A DNA stretch of 64,000 bases from Paraburkholderia panacisoli (GTDB taxonomy: Bacteria > Pseudomonadota > Gammaproteobacteria > Burkholderiales > Burkholderiaceae). The first letter of the stretch is position 1; each line of letters opens with the position of its first letter. The position numbers were made by a program, and so were the translations under genes. Location: contig NZ_VTUZ01000004.1 in NCBI RefSeq assembly GCF_008369935.1, positions 124,001-188,000 of the forward strand, written 5' to 3'. The notes under the pieces are model-generated. The model did not search any database. It saw only the letters and a program-made list of their open reading frames with translations, and was not told the origin of the DNA. Positions 51,676 through 59,939 of the stretch are shown here, piece by piece.

Positions 51676-52557
51676 TCAGTCCTTCGCGGCGTACTCGCGA
51701 TCCAGCCGGTCGTACAGCGGCTTGTTGACGAGCCGCTGGCGTTCGCTGAACGGCGCGACGAGCGTCGCATCCTCGTCGAGCCGGCCATTGCTCTGCAGGC
51801 TGCCGAGCGCGCGCTGCATGCCGAGCACCGCGCCCTGCAGCGCCGCGTTCGCATACAGCACGATGCCGTAGCCGAGCTTCGCGAGCGCCTCGCGCGACTG
51901 CACCGGCGTCTTGCCGCCGATCACGATATTGATCAGTTGCGGCTTGTCGAACAGCGCCGGCAGCCGTTCGATGTCGGCAAGCGATTCGGTCGCCTCGATG
52001 AACAGAATGTCGGCGCCGGCTTCGATGAAGCGATGACCGCGCTCGATCGCATCCTCGATGCCGTGGACCGCCGCGGAGTCGGTGCGCGCCATGATCTGCA
52101 GATTGCCGTCTTCGCGGGCGTCGACGGCCGCGCGGATCTTGCCGACCATCTCGCTCGCCGCGACCACTTCCTTGCCGGAAAAGTGGCCGCATTTCTTCGG
52201 CATCACCTGGTCTTCGAACTGGATCACGTCGGCGCCGCTGCGCTCGAGCACGCGCACGGTCTGGCGCACGTTCAGCGCGTTGCCGAAGCCGGTGTCGGCA
52301 TCGACGATCAGCGGCAGCGCGACCGCGTCGCGAATGCGCGCTGTGTGTTCGGCGACTTCGGCGAGTCCGATGAAGCCGAGATCGGGCAGTCCGAGCGACA
52401 TATTGGTGACGCCCGCCCCGGTGATGTAGAGCGCCTCGAAGCCGGCGTCCTCGATCACGCGGGCACTCATCGCATTGAAGGCGCCGGGCACGAGCAGGCC
52501 CTGGCGTTCGTTGACTTTGGCGCGGAATGCGGCGCGACGGGTAGCGGAAGTGGTCAT
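51676..52557 (-). CDS. Isocitrate lyase/PEP mutase superfamily enzyme (methylisocitrate-lyase-like)
   Basis: A 293-residue TIM-barrel enzyme. The catalytic segment EDQVMPKKCGHFSGKEVV holds the KKCGH motif, and DADTGFGNALNVRQTV the Mg-binding Asp. The family includes 2-methylisocitrate lyase (PrpB), dimethylmalate lyase and oxaloacetate decarboxylase; the KKCGHF form and missing prpC neighbours argue against a plain PrpB. The substrate is likely a C4-C7 2-hydroxy or 2-methyl dicarboxylate. It is divergent from a PrpR-type activator and has its own sigma-54 promoter 40 bases upstream of the start. A GGAGA ribosome site precedes the ATG at 52557. Confidence 0.85.
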   Translation of the reverse strand: MTTSATRRAAFRAKVNERQGLLVPGAFNAMSARVIEDAGFEALYITGAGVTNMSLGLPDLGFIGLAEVAEHTARIRDAVALPLIVDADTGFGNALNVRQTVRVLERSGADVIQFEDQVMPKKCGHFSGKEVVAASEMVGKIRAAVDAREDGNLQIMARTDSAAVHGIEDAIERGHRFIEAGADILFIEATESLADIERLPALFDKPQLINIVIGGKTPVQSREALAKLGYGIVLYANAALQGAVLGMQRALGSLQSNGRLDEDATLVAPFSERQRLVNKPLYDRLDREYAAKD

Positions 52558-52606
52558 GACAGGGTGTCTCCAGAAGGAAAGTCGTTGGCGGGATGGGGCG
52601 CTATTG

Positions 52607-52622
52607 TGCAGGAAGCGTGCCA
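52607..52622 (-). promoter_or_regulatory. Sigma-54 promoter of the lyase-family gene
   Basis: On the minus strand TGGCACGCTTCCTGCA matches TGGCACG-N4-TTGCA with a single change (T to C) and has GG and GC ten bases apart. It lies about 50 bases upstream of the ATG at 52557, giving a leader of about 40 bases. Confidence 0.85.
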
Positions 52623-52711
52623 TTTGGCGACGGTCGCAGCTTTGTCTCGAGTAATCAATGAGTTAGGCCGAGGGGACTGGGTTGGGCCGTTCGTGGCAGA
52701 ATACGGTTTAT

Positions 52712-52735
52712 GTTCCATGAAACGTTTCACGGAAC
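52712..52735. promoter_or_regulatory. Palindromic activator site (PrpR-type UAS)
   Basis: A 24-bp near-perfect inverted repeat: left arm GTTCCATGAAAC, right arm GTTTCACGGAAC, with one mismatched pair. Its core TGAAACGTTTCA (52718-52729) is a perfect 12-bp palindrome. It lies about 90-105 bases upstream of the sigma-54 promoter and between the divergent genes, the normal place for an enhancer-binding protein. A further partial copy follows at 52733-52742. Confidence 0.72.
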
Positions 52736-52801
52736 GTTTCAACGCTCAAACATTGAAGGCCGAACGTTGAGCCTCGAAGGGTCAGAAAAGGAGTGCCCGC
52801 G

Positions 52802-54820
52802 GTGTCCACCTTCACGTCGTCCCTTGTCAATTCCAATTCCGCCCGGCCGGGTGTCGCACTAGTGAGTATCAGCCGGCTGCAGTCGCTTTGCGAGACGGTC
52901 GCGCCGCGCTACGCCGAGCGCGCGAAATTTTTCCCGGTCCGGGAAGGGTACGGCGCGGCAGTCGCCACGCTGCAAGCCTACGTGGATGCGGGCGCGGTCG
53001 ACGTCGTGCTGGCCGCCGGCTCGAACGGCGCGTATCTGCGCGAGCATCTGAACGTGCCGGTCGTGATGGTCAAGGTGAACGGCTTCGACGTGCTGAACGC
53101 GATCACGCTCGCCGCCACCACGTGGCCCGGCGCGCGGATCGGACTCGCGTTGCATGAAACGGTCTCGCAGGAACTCGCCGACCTGGGCCCGTGGCTGAAC
53201 GTCGGCCTGAAACAGTGCGCGTACCGCTCGGCTGACGAAGTGCGGCTCGCCGTCGACAAGCTCGCCGCCGAAGGCTGCAGCGTGATCATCGGCCCGGGCA
53301 TGGCTTGCGATCTCGCGCAGCAGGCCGGCATGGAGAGCGTCTTTCTGTACTCGCTCGGCGCGGTCGAAGAGGCGTTCGAGCGTTCCGTCGAGCTGGCGCG
53401 CGTGAGCCGTCAGAAGGAGTCCAAGCGCGTGCGGCTGAACACGATCGTCGCGCATCTGCGCGACGGCGTCGCCGCCTTCGACGACGCCGGCCAGCTCGAA
53501 GCGGTCAATCCGGCGATGCTCGAACTGCTCGGCCTGGGCGGTCCGCAGGAAGCCCGTTTGGGCAACGCCCTGCAGGAAGCGCCCGTGGGCGGCCGCGAAC
53601 ACGACATGGCTGCGCAAGTAGCGCGCCTGGTGGGTCCATTGCTGCGCGAAACGCTCGCGCACGATCAGCCGATCGAGGAGCGCATCGAGCAGATCGGCGG
53701 CCGCGCGCTGATCGTCAATTGCGTGCCGATCGTCGAGCACGGCGTGCGCTCCGGCTCCGTGGTGACGGTGCAGGACGCGCTGGTCGCGCAGCGGATCGAC
53801 CGCTCGCTGCGCACCAGCCAGCGGCCGAAACATCTGGTCGCGCGGCACCAGCTCGACGATCTGATCGGCGGCTCGCCAGCGCTGGAACGAGTGCGCCGCC
53901 TCGCGCGCGCCGGCGCGGCGCACGACGCGACCGTGCTGCTCACCGGCGAAAGCGGAACCGGCAAGGAACTGGTCGCGCAGGGCATCCACAACGCCAGCCG
54001 GCGGCGCGGCAATCCTTTCGTCGCGTTCAATTGCGCGGCGCTGCCGGAAGGCCTGATCGAAAGCGAACTGTTCGGCCACGAAGAGGGCGCGTTCACTGGC
54101 GCGCGCCGCGGCGGCAAGCCGGGCCTGTTCGAGATCGCGCACACCGGCACGATCTTCCTCGATGAAATCGGCGAGATGCCGGCCGCGCTGCAAAGCCGGC
54201 TGTTGCGCGTGCTGCAGGAGCGCGAGGTGATGAAGGTCGGCTCGGGACGCGCGACGCCGGTCGACGTGCGGGTCATTGCCGCAACCCACCGCGACTTGCA
54301 TGCGCTGGTCGAGCAGGGCGCGTTTCGGGCGGATTTATATTTTCGTCTGAACCTGCTTCAGATAGAATTGCCGTCGCTCCGTGAGCGGCGCGGCGATGTC
54401 GCCCCGCTGGCGCGGCGCCTGTTGAGCCGCGGCGCGCTCCAATACGGTTTGCCGGACGCTGCGCAACAGCGGGTGCTGGCGTTTCTCGCGCCGCTATTCG
54501 AGCACTACGCGTGGCCCGGCAACGTCCGGGAGCTGGAAAACCTGCTCGCGCGCGCGGCGATTTATTTCGGCGACGCAGCGGCGGACGCGTCGCAGGATTG
54601 GCAGGCGGTGTTCCCCGAGTTCGGGCGCATGACGCGGGCGGCGCCGGTCAAGACCACGCCGGGCGTCGCAGATGGCACCATCGGAAACATTTCTGTCCGC
54701 GCCACGCCCACCCGCAAGGACGTGCTGCACGCCCTCGAACGCTCCGGCGGCAATCGCGCCGCGGCAAGCCGGGCGCTGGGAATTGGCCGTACCACGCTGT
54801 GGCGGCTTCTGAAGGATTGA
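52802..54820 (+). CDS. prpR: PrpR-type sigma-54-dependent activator
   Basis: A 672-residue enhancer-binding protein. The N-terminal ~190 residues are a PrpR_N sensor domain (VREGYGAAVATLQAYVDAGAVDVVLAAG, IIGPGMACDLAQQAGM in pieces), followed by a PAS-like segment, an AAA+ domain ([23 protein letters not shown]) and a Fis-type HTH (RAAASRALGIGRTTLWRLL). PrpR in enteric bacteria responds to 2-methylcitrate. Two GTG codons compete; 52802 is chosen because AAGGAG ends eight bases upstream, although 52793 is also in frame. It should act on the palindrome at 52712 to drive the divergent lyase gene. Confidence 0.9.
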   Translation: MSTFTSSLVNSNSARPGVALVSISRLQSLCETVAPRYAERAKFFPVREGYGAAVATLQAYVDAGAVDVVLAAGSNGAYLREHLNVPVVMVKVNGFDVLNAITLAATTWPGARIGLALHETVSQELADLGPWLNVGLKQCAYRSADEVRLAVDKLAAEGCSVIIGPGMACDLAQQAGMESVFLYSLGAVEEAFERSVELARVSRQKESKRVRLNTIVAHLRDGVAAFDDAGQLEAVNPAMLELLGLGGPQEARLGNALQEAPVGGREHDMAAQVARLVGPLLRETLAHDQPIEERIEQIGGRALIVNCVPIVEHGVRSGSVVTVQDALVAQRIDRSLRTSQRPKHLVARHQLDDLIGGSPALERVRRLARAGAAHDATVLLTGESGTGKELVAQGIHNASRRRGNPFVAFNCAALPEGLIESELFGHEEGAFTGARRGGKPGLFEIAHTGTIFLDEIGEMPAALQSRLLRVLQEREVMKVGSGRATPVDVRVIAATHRDLHALVEQGAFRADLYFRLNLLQIELPSLRERRGDVAPLARRLLSRGALQYGLPDAAQQRVLAFLAPLFEHYAWPGNVRELENLLARAAIYFGDAAADASQDWQAVFPEFGRMTRAAPVKTTPGVADGTIGNISVRATPTRKDVLHALERSGGNRAAASRALGIGRTTLWRLLKD

Positions 54821-54851
54821 CCCGACGCGATAGACGGCAGCGGCGAGTTAA

Positions 54852-54866
54852 ATAGTTCCAGACTAT
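54852..54866 (+). promoter_or_regulatory. OxyR-type site upstream of ahpC
   Basis: ATAGTTCCAGACTAT matches the OxyR half-site ATAG-N7-CTAT, 91 bases before the ahpC start. The second half-site expected seven bases further on is weak. Position and target both fit OxyR-activated ahpC. Confidence 0.68.
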
Positions 54867-54956
54867 TGCTCTGATTAAAACAATCCGCTTTACCTATTAA
54901 GCGCTGTCTGACATACTGACTCCACTTTCCAACCACCCAGAAAGAGGACTCAGTAA

Positions 54957-55520
54957 ATGCCGATCATCAACAGTCAAGTCAAACCGTTCAAGGCACAGGC
55001 TTATCACAATGGCGATTTCAAGACAGTCACTGAAGAAAGCCTGAAGGGCAAGTGGTCGGTTTTCGTTTTCTATCCGGCTGACTTCACGTTTGTGTGCCCG
55101 ACCGAACTGGGTGACCTGGCCGATCGCTACGCCGATTTCAAGAAGCTCGGCGTCGAAATCTACAGCGTGTCGACCGACACGCACTTCACGCACAAGGCAT
55201 GGCACGACACGTCGGACACGATCCAGAAGATCCAGTACCCGATGATCGCCGACCCGACGCTGGCAATCTCGCGCAACTTCGACGTGCTGATCGAAGAAGA
55301 AGGCCTGGCGCTGCGCGGCACGTTCGTGATCAACCCGGAAGGCGAGATCAAGCTGTGCGAAATCCACGACAACGGCATCGGCCGTGACGCTGGCGAGCTG
55401 CTGCGCAAGGTGCAGGCTGCGCAATACATCGCGGCTCATCCGGGTGAAGTTTGCCCCGCCAAGTGGACGCCGGGCGCAGAAACGCTGACCCCGTCGCTCG
55501 ACCTGATCGGCAAGATCTAA
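54957..55520 (+). CDS. ahpC: Alkyl hydroperoxide reductase subunit C (peroxiredoxin)
   Basis: A 187-residue typical 2-Cys peroxiredoxin reducing H2O2 and organic peroxides in the cytoplasm. Peroxidatic Cys47 lies in [12 protein letters not shown] and resolving Cys166 in EVCPAKW; the Arg and Thr of the active site are present. It closely follows the Salmonella/E. coli AhpC pattern ([19 protein letters not shown]). A GAAAGAGGA sequence precedes the ATG. It pairs with ahpF, encoded 160 bases downstream. Confidence 0.97.
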   Translation: MPIINSQVKPFKAQAYHNGDFKTVTEESLKGKWSVFVFYPADFTFVCPTELGDLADRYADFKKLGVEIYSVSTDTHFTHKAWHDTSDTIQKIQYPMIADPTLAISRNFDVLIEEEGLALRGTFVINPEGEIKLCEIHDNGIGRDAGELLRKVQAAQYIAAHPGEVCPAKWTPGAETLTPSLDLIGKI

Positions 55521-55679
55521 GGTCTTCGGACCTTTCGCAGTCCGCGCCTTACGGCGCACCTGCATCACCGTGCGGACCGCTTCATGCAGCGGTTCGCGCG
55601 TCTCAGGGCCGCACCTGTCCTATCCGGACTGCGTGCGGCGCCGGGAAACCAACAGCCCTCGTCACGGAATCGAATCGCC

Positions 55680-57272
55680 ATGCTTGATGCCAATCTCAAG
55701 AATCAGTTGAAAACGTACCTCGAAAAGGTTAGCAGGCCTATCGAAATCGTCGCATCGCTCGACGACAGTGCAAAATCGCAAGAGCTGCTGGCATTGCTGA
55801 ACGATATCGCGACGTTGTCGGAACGCGTGACTGTGGTCGAGCGCCGCGGCGACAACGAACGCAAGCCGTCGTTTTCGATCGGCGAGCCCGGCAAGGATAC
55901 CGGCATCCGCTTCGCGGGCATTCCGATGGGGCATGAATTCACGTCGCTCGTCCTCGCACTGCTGCAGGTCGGCGGCCATCCGGTCAAACTCGACGATGCG
56001 GTGATCGAACAGATCCGCAATCTCGACGGTGACTATCAATTCGAAACGTATTTTTCGCTGTCATGCCAGAACTGCCCGGAAGTCGTCCAGGCACTGAACG
56101 TGATGGCGCTGATCAATCCGCGCATCCGCCACGTGGCGATCGACGGCGCGTTGTTCCAGAACGAAGTCGAAGCGCGCCAGATCATGGCGGTACCGACGAT
56201 GTTCATGAACGGCGAAGTCTTCGGCCAGGGCCGCAGCGGCGTGAAGGAAATTCTCGCGAAGCTCGACACCAATGCCGGCGCCCGTGCCGCGAAGGAACTG
56301 GAAAAGAAGCCGGTGTTCGACACGCTGATCGTCGGCGGCGGCCCGGCGGGCGCGGCTGCGGCGATCTACTCGGCGCGCAAGGGCATTGCGACGGGGGTGG
56401 TCGCGGAACGCTTCGGCGGCCAGGTGCTGGACACGCTGGCAATCGAGAACTTCGTCTCCGTGACGGAAACCGAAGGGCCGAAGTTCGCCACGGCGCTCGA
56501 ACAGCACGTGAAGGCCTATGAAGTCGACATCATGGACGTGCAGCGCGCCGAAGCGCTGATTCCGGGCCGCATCAACGAAGTGCGCCTCGCCAATGGCGCG
56601 GTGCTCAAGGCCAGGACCATCATTCTGGCGACCGGTGCGCGCTGGCGCGAAATCAACGTGCCGGGCGAGCGCGAGTATCGCAACCATGGCGTCGCATATT
56701 GCCCGCACTGCGATGGCCCGCTGTTCAAGGGCAAGCGTGTCGCGGTGATCGGCGGCGGCAACTCGGGTGTCGAAGCGGCGATCGACCTCGCGGGCATCGT
56801 GCGGGAAGTGACGCTGTTCGAATTCGGCGCGACGCTGCGTGCCGACGAAGTGCTGCAACGCAAGCTGCGCAGCCTCGCCAACGTGACCGTCGTCACGCAG
56901 GCACAGACCACTGAAATCACCGGCGACGGCAAGAAGGTCAACGGTCTGGTCTACAAGGACTTGCGTTCGGGCGAAGTAAAGACGGTCGAACTCGAAGGCG
57001 TGTTCGTGCAGATCGGCCTCGTGCCGAACACCGAATGGCTCAAGGGCACGGTGGAGTTGACGAAGCACGGCGAGATCGTCGTCGATGCGCGTGGCGCGAC
57101 GTCGGTGCCGGGCGTGTTCGCCGCGGGCGACGTGACCACGGTGCCGTTCAAGCAGATCGTGATCGCCGTGGGCGAGGGCGCGAAGGCATCGCTCTCCGCA
57201 TTCGATCACCTGATCCGCAACAGCGAAGAAGTGGAAGCGGTCAGCGAGGCTGAAGCCGAGGCGGCGGTCTGA
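55680..57272 (+). CDS. ahpF: Alkyl hydroperoxide reductase subunit F (AhpC reductase)
   Basis: A 530-residue flavoprotein that passes electrons from NADH to AhpC. The N-terminal double thioredoxin domain has CQNC (Cys129-Cys132); the thioredoxin-reductase-like part has the FAD motif [10 protein letters not shown], the redox pair CPHC (Cys341-Cys344) and the NADH motif [10 protein letters not shown]. Length and order match AhpF. The frame is open upstream of 55680, but [16 protein letters not shown] is the family start. Confidence 0.96.
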   Translation: MLDANLKNQLKTYLEKVSRPIEIVASLDDSAKSQELLALLNDIATLSERVTVVERRGDNERKPSFSIGEPGKDTGIRFAGIPMGHEFTSLVLALLQVGGHPVKLDDAVIEQIRNLDGDYQFETYFSLSCQNCPEVVQALNVMALINPRIRHVAIDGALFQNEVEARQIMAVPTMFMNGEVFGQGRSGVKEILAKLDTNAGARAAKELEKKPVFDTLIVGGGPAGAAAAIYSARKGIATGVVAERFGGQVLDTLAIENFVSVTETEGPKFATALEQHVKAYEVDIMDVQRAEALIPGRINEVRLANGAVLKARTIILATGARWREINVPGEREYRNHGVAYCPHCDGPLFKGKRVAVIGGGNSGVEAAIDLAGIVREVTLFEFGATLRADEVLQRKLRSLANVTVVTQAQTTEITGDGKKVNGLVYKDLRSGEVKTVELEGVFVQIGLVPNTEWLKGTVELTKHGEIVVDARGATSVPGVFAAGDVTTVPFKQIVIAVGEGAKASLSAFDHLIRNSEEVEAVSEAEAEAAV

Positions 57273-57341
57273 TGCGGCAGCGGTAGCGTGAGTGGAGAGC
57301 GGCGGCCTGCGGGCCACCGCTCTCGTTGGTGCATGACGAAG

Positions 57342-57370
57342 AGCCCGCGTGAATGCGGGCTTTGTTTTTT
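57342..57370 (+). terminator. Terminator of the ahpCF unit
   Basis: AGCCCGC (57342-57348) pairs with GCGGGCT (57355-57361), followed by TTGTTTTTT. It lies about 70 bases after the ahpF stop. A weaker GC-rich hairpin (GAGAGCGG...CCGCTCTC, 57295-57324) precedes it. Confidence 0.85.
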
Positions 57371-57422
57371 CGGCGATGGCGGGCTCTCGCCGTTCGCGGC
57401 GGGCAAGCCTGAAAGATCACGC

Positions 57423-57462
57423 AAAAAAAGCCGCGCGGCATGTTCGCCGGGCGGCTTTTTTA
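57423..57462. terminator. Bidirectional terminator before doxX
   Basis: AAAAAAAGCCGC pairs with GCGGCTTTTTT around a GC-rich loop. The A- and T-tracts on both sides allow termination of the minus-strand doxX transcript and of any plus-strand read-through from ahpF. Confidence 0.82.
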
Positions 57463-57483
57463 TCGGCCTGCCAGAACGTGCTG

Positions 57484-57897
57484 TCAACGCCGGTCAATCG
57501 AATACTTGCCGGCACCGGTGACGCACAACAGCAGCAGCCCGCCGATGATGCTGATGTTCTTGTAGAAGTGAATCATGTTGTCGTACTGTACCGCGCCGGT
57601 CATATTCCAGTAGTGGTGGCCGATGATCGCGGCGCCCAGCGTATAAACCGCAAGCAGCAGCGCCAGCGGGCGCGTAAAGAAACCCACCAGAAGCGCGATG
57701 CCCACGACGAACTCCATCACCACGGCGATGATCGCCGACAACTCGGGCACGGGCGCGCCGCTTGACGTCATGTAAGCGACGGTGCCGGAAAAGCCCGTCA
57801 GCTTCGACCAGCCGAACATCACGAACAGCACCATCAACAGGATCCGGGCGACGAGAATGATCACGTCTTTCTGGTTTTCAAACAGGGTATAGCGCAT
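57484..57897 (-). CDS. DoxX-family membrane protein
   Basis: A 137-residue inner-membrane protein with four hydrophobic segments (ILLMVLFVMFGWSKL, IAVVMEFVVGIALLVGFF, PLALLLAVYTLGAAIIG, SIIGGLLLLCVTG). GWSKLTGFSG is the typical DoxX N-terminal signature. DoxX proteins are linked to quinone, thiosulfate or thiol stress in various bacteria; the specific role is unknown. It is 85 bases after the pirin gene on the same strand and likely co-transcribed with it. Confidence 0.88.
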   Translation of the reverse strand: MRYTLFENQKDVIILVARILLMVLFVMFGWSKLTGFSGTVAYMTSSGAPVPELSAIIAVVMEFVVGIALLVGFFTRPLALLLAVYTLGAAIIGHHYWNMTGAVQYDNMIHFYKNISIIGGLLLLCVTGAGKYSIDRR

Positions 57898-57982
57898 GAT
57901 TTTTTCCAATGGTCCAGCAGGGGCGTGGCTCGCCGCATTTCGTCCGGCGAGCCACGCCAGAGTTAGAGAAGAGATCGAGGCA

Positions 57983-58708
57983 TCAAGCCCACAACGCCGA
58001 GGTCTCGATGTTACGCAGATCGAACACCAGCACTTCCGCGTCATGGCCTTGCGAGAAGGTCAGCGCTTCTTCGCCGCGCACTCGCACGCCGTCGCCTTCG
58101 CCGAGTTCCACACCGTTCACCGTCACGCTGCCGCGCGCCACGTGGATATACGCATAGCGATCGCTCGCCAGTTCGAGCCGCGCGGTTTCAGCACCGTCGA
58201 AAAGCCCGGCATACACGCGTGCATCCTGTTGCAGCTTTAGCGAATCATTCGCGCCGTCCGGCGACAGCACGAGGCGCAACACGCCGCGCTTGTCTGCCGC
58301 GCTGAAATGCCGTTGCTGATAACGCGGCGCCGTGCCCTGCGCGGACGGGCCGATCCAGATTTGCAGAAAGTGCACCGGCTCGCTCTTCGAATGGTTGTAT
58401 TCGCTGTGCGCCACGCCGGTTCCCGCACTCATCAGCTGGATGTCGCCGGGCACGATCACCGAGCCGGTGCCCATCGTGTCCTTGTGCTCCAGCGCGCCTT
58501 CCAGCACGTACGAGAAAATTTCCATGTCGCGGTGCGGATGCTTGCCAAAGCCTTGCGCCGGGGCCACGCGGTCGTCGTTGATCACGAGCAGGTCGGAGAA
58601 GCCGTTCTGCTTCGGGTCGTGATAGTTCGCGAAGGAAAACGTGTGACGCGAGCTGAGCCAGCCGTGTTCCGCGCGGCCGCGTTGATTGGCGTGTCTGATT
58701 TCAAGCAT
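57983..58708 (-). CDS. Pirin-family protein
   Basis: A 241-residue bicupin. The N-terminal metal-binding motif (FGKHPHRDMEIFSYVLEGALEHKDTMG in pieces) contains the His and Glu ligands, and QIWIGPSAQGTAPRYQQR leads into the second cupin. YhhW-type pirins have quercetin 2,3-dioxygenase activity in vitro; the natural role is unclear. The start at 58708 (MLEIRHANQRG) has AAGGAGAA upstream. It is divergent from a LysR regulator, a common arrangement for pirin genes. Confidence 0.92.
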   Translation of the reverse strand: MLEIRHANQRGRAEHGWLSSRHTFSFANYHDPKQNGFSDLLVINDDRVAPAQGFGKHPHRDMEIFSYVLEGALEHKDTMGTGSVIVPGDIQLMSAGTGVAHSEYNHSKSEPVHFLQIWIGPSAQGTAPRYQQRHFSAADKRGVLRLVLSPDGANDSLKLQQDARVYAGLFDGAETARLELASDRYAYIHVARGSVTVNGVELGEGDGVRVRGEEALTFSQGHDAEVLVFDLRNIETSALWA

Positions 58709-58764
58709 CGTTTTCTCCTTTGGGTTGTGCGATCCGGGCCAGATGTTTGTCCGCGATCCATGAA

Positions 58765-58804
58765 TGACAGTGTAGGTCAATCCAGATGGCTATAATCACT
58801 GTCA
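58765..58804. promoter_or_regulatory. Inverted repeat in the pirin/LysR divergent promoter
   Basis: TGACAGTG (58765-58772) and CACTGTCA (58797-58804) are perfect complements with 24 bases between; a further CACTGTC follows at 58814-58820. The region also contains a TATAAT -10-like element (58791-58796). These are good candidates for LysR binding sites. Confidence 0.6.
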
Positions 58805-58840
58805 AAAGCGAAACACTGTCGCCAAGGAGTGGACAATACG

Positions 58841-59731
58841 ATGCAGCTCGATGACATGCGGATCTTCGTCGCCACGGTCGACGCGCATAACTTCACGGCG
58901 GCGGCCAACCGGCTCTCGCTGTCGAAGCAGTTCGTCAGCCGCCGGGTGATGGCGCTGGAAGAAGCGCTCGGCGTGCAGCTACTGATCCGCAATACGCGCA
59001 AGCTGGCCGTGACCGACCTCGGCCAGGAGTTTTACGAGCGCGCGAGGCGCATCCTCGGTGAAGTCGAGGATGCTGAGCAGGCCATGTCGCTGCGGCGCGC
59101 GGGGCCGCGCGGACTGTTGCGGGTGAGCGCGCCGATGTCGTTCGGCATGATGCATCTGTCGCCGCTCGTCGCGCTGTTCCTGCGCGAGCACGGCGACGTG
59201 CGCTTCGACATGGAGTTGAGCGACCGCACCGTCGACGTGGTGGGCGAGGGCTTCGACATGGCGATCCGTATTGGTACGCTGGCCGATTCCACGCTGATCG
59301 CGCAGAAGCTCGTCGACGTCAGGATGGTGGCGTGTTGCAGTCCGGGGTATGTGAGGCGCCGTGGAGCGCCCGCCGTGCCGGCCGATCTGCAACGTCATTC
59401 ATGCCTGTTGTACGGCCATGGCGGCGCGGTCAGCTGGGACTTCATCGTGGACGGGGTGGTGAAGGGCGTCGAAGTGCGCGGACCGTTGCGGGCCAATAAT
59501 GGCGATCTGATCCGCGACGCCGCCGTGGCCGGGCTGGGGATTGTTCGGCTGCCCGATTTTATCGTTGCGGATTCGCTCAAAAGCGGTCGACTGGTGCCCG
59601 TGCTTGACGCCTTCCTGCCTGACGCGACCAGCGTCTACGCGGTGTATCCGCAGCATCGGCAAAGCTCGGTCACGATTCGCGCGTTTGTCGAGTTCTTGCG
59701 CAAGCATTTGAAGAAGAATCTGGCGGCGTAA
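58841..59731 (+). CDS. LysR-family transcriptional regulator (pirin-linked)
   Basis: A 296-residue LysR protein: HTH at residues 1-62 (MQLDDMRIFVATVDAHNFTAAANRLSLSKQFVSRRV in pieces; FTAAANRLSLSKQFVSRRV is the helix-turn-helix) and a C-terminal effector domain (LRVSAPMSFGMMHLSPLVALFL, MAIRIGTLADSTLIAQKL). Such YhcS/DhR-like LysRs often control neighbouring pirin and DoxX genes. AAGGAG at 58824-58829 favours the ATG at 58841 over the GTG at 58829. Its stop codon lies inside the first unit of the octanucleotide repeat. Confidence 0.9.
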   Translation: MQLDDMRIFVATVDAHNFTAAANRLSLSKQFVSRRVMALEEALGVQLLIRNTRKLAVTDLGQEFYERARRILGEVEDAEQAMSLRRAGPRGLLRVSAPMSFGMMHLSPLVALFLREHGDVRFDMELSDRTVDVVGEGFDMAIRIGTLADSTLIAQKLVDVRMVACCSPGYVRRRGAPAVPADLQRHSCLLYGHGGAVSWDFIVDGVVKGVEVRGPLRANNGDLIRDAAVAGLGIVRLPDFIVADSLKSGRLVPVLDAFLPDATSVYAVYPQHRQSSVTIRAFVEFLRKHLKKNLAA

Positions 59732-59830
59732 GGGCGTAAGGGCGTAAGGGCGTAAGGGCGTGAGGGCGTGAGGGCGTGAGGGCGTGAGGGCGTGAGGGCG
59801 TAAGGGCGTGAGTGCGTGAGGGCGTAAGGG
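59727..59830. repeat. Tandem 8-bp repeat (13 units)
   Basis: Thirteen consecutive units of CGTAAGGG or CGTGAGGG (one degenerate, CGTGAGTG), 104 bases in all, directly after the lysR stop and before the convergent acdS gene. The unit ends in a stop-like TAA/TGA in successive frames. Eight-base units change length easily by slippage. Not CRISPR: there are no spacers. Confidence 0.93.
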
Positions 59831-59939
59831 CTTTGAGGGCTTGCGCGTGGCGTGAGTGGCTGGCGGAGAACTACGGCTCGCCGCCGCCGCGCACGTTACC
59901 GCAGGCTGCTCATTTCCTCACGCCACCCCGTCAACGGCA

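Noticed and set aside
51676..52557. Naming the lyase-family gene prpB
   Set aside because: The divergent PrpR-type activator invites it, but the catalytic segment is KKCGHF and prpC/acnD are absent, so the substrate is left open.
59727..59830. Octanucleotide array as a CRISPR
   Set aside because: Units are contiguous without spacers and only 8 bp long; no cas genes are present.
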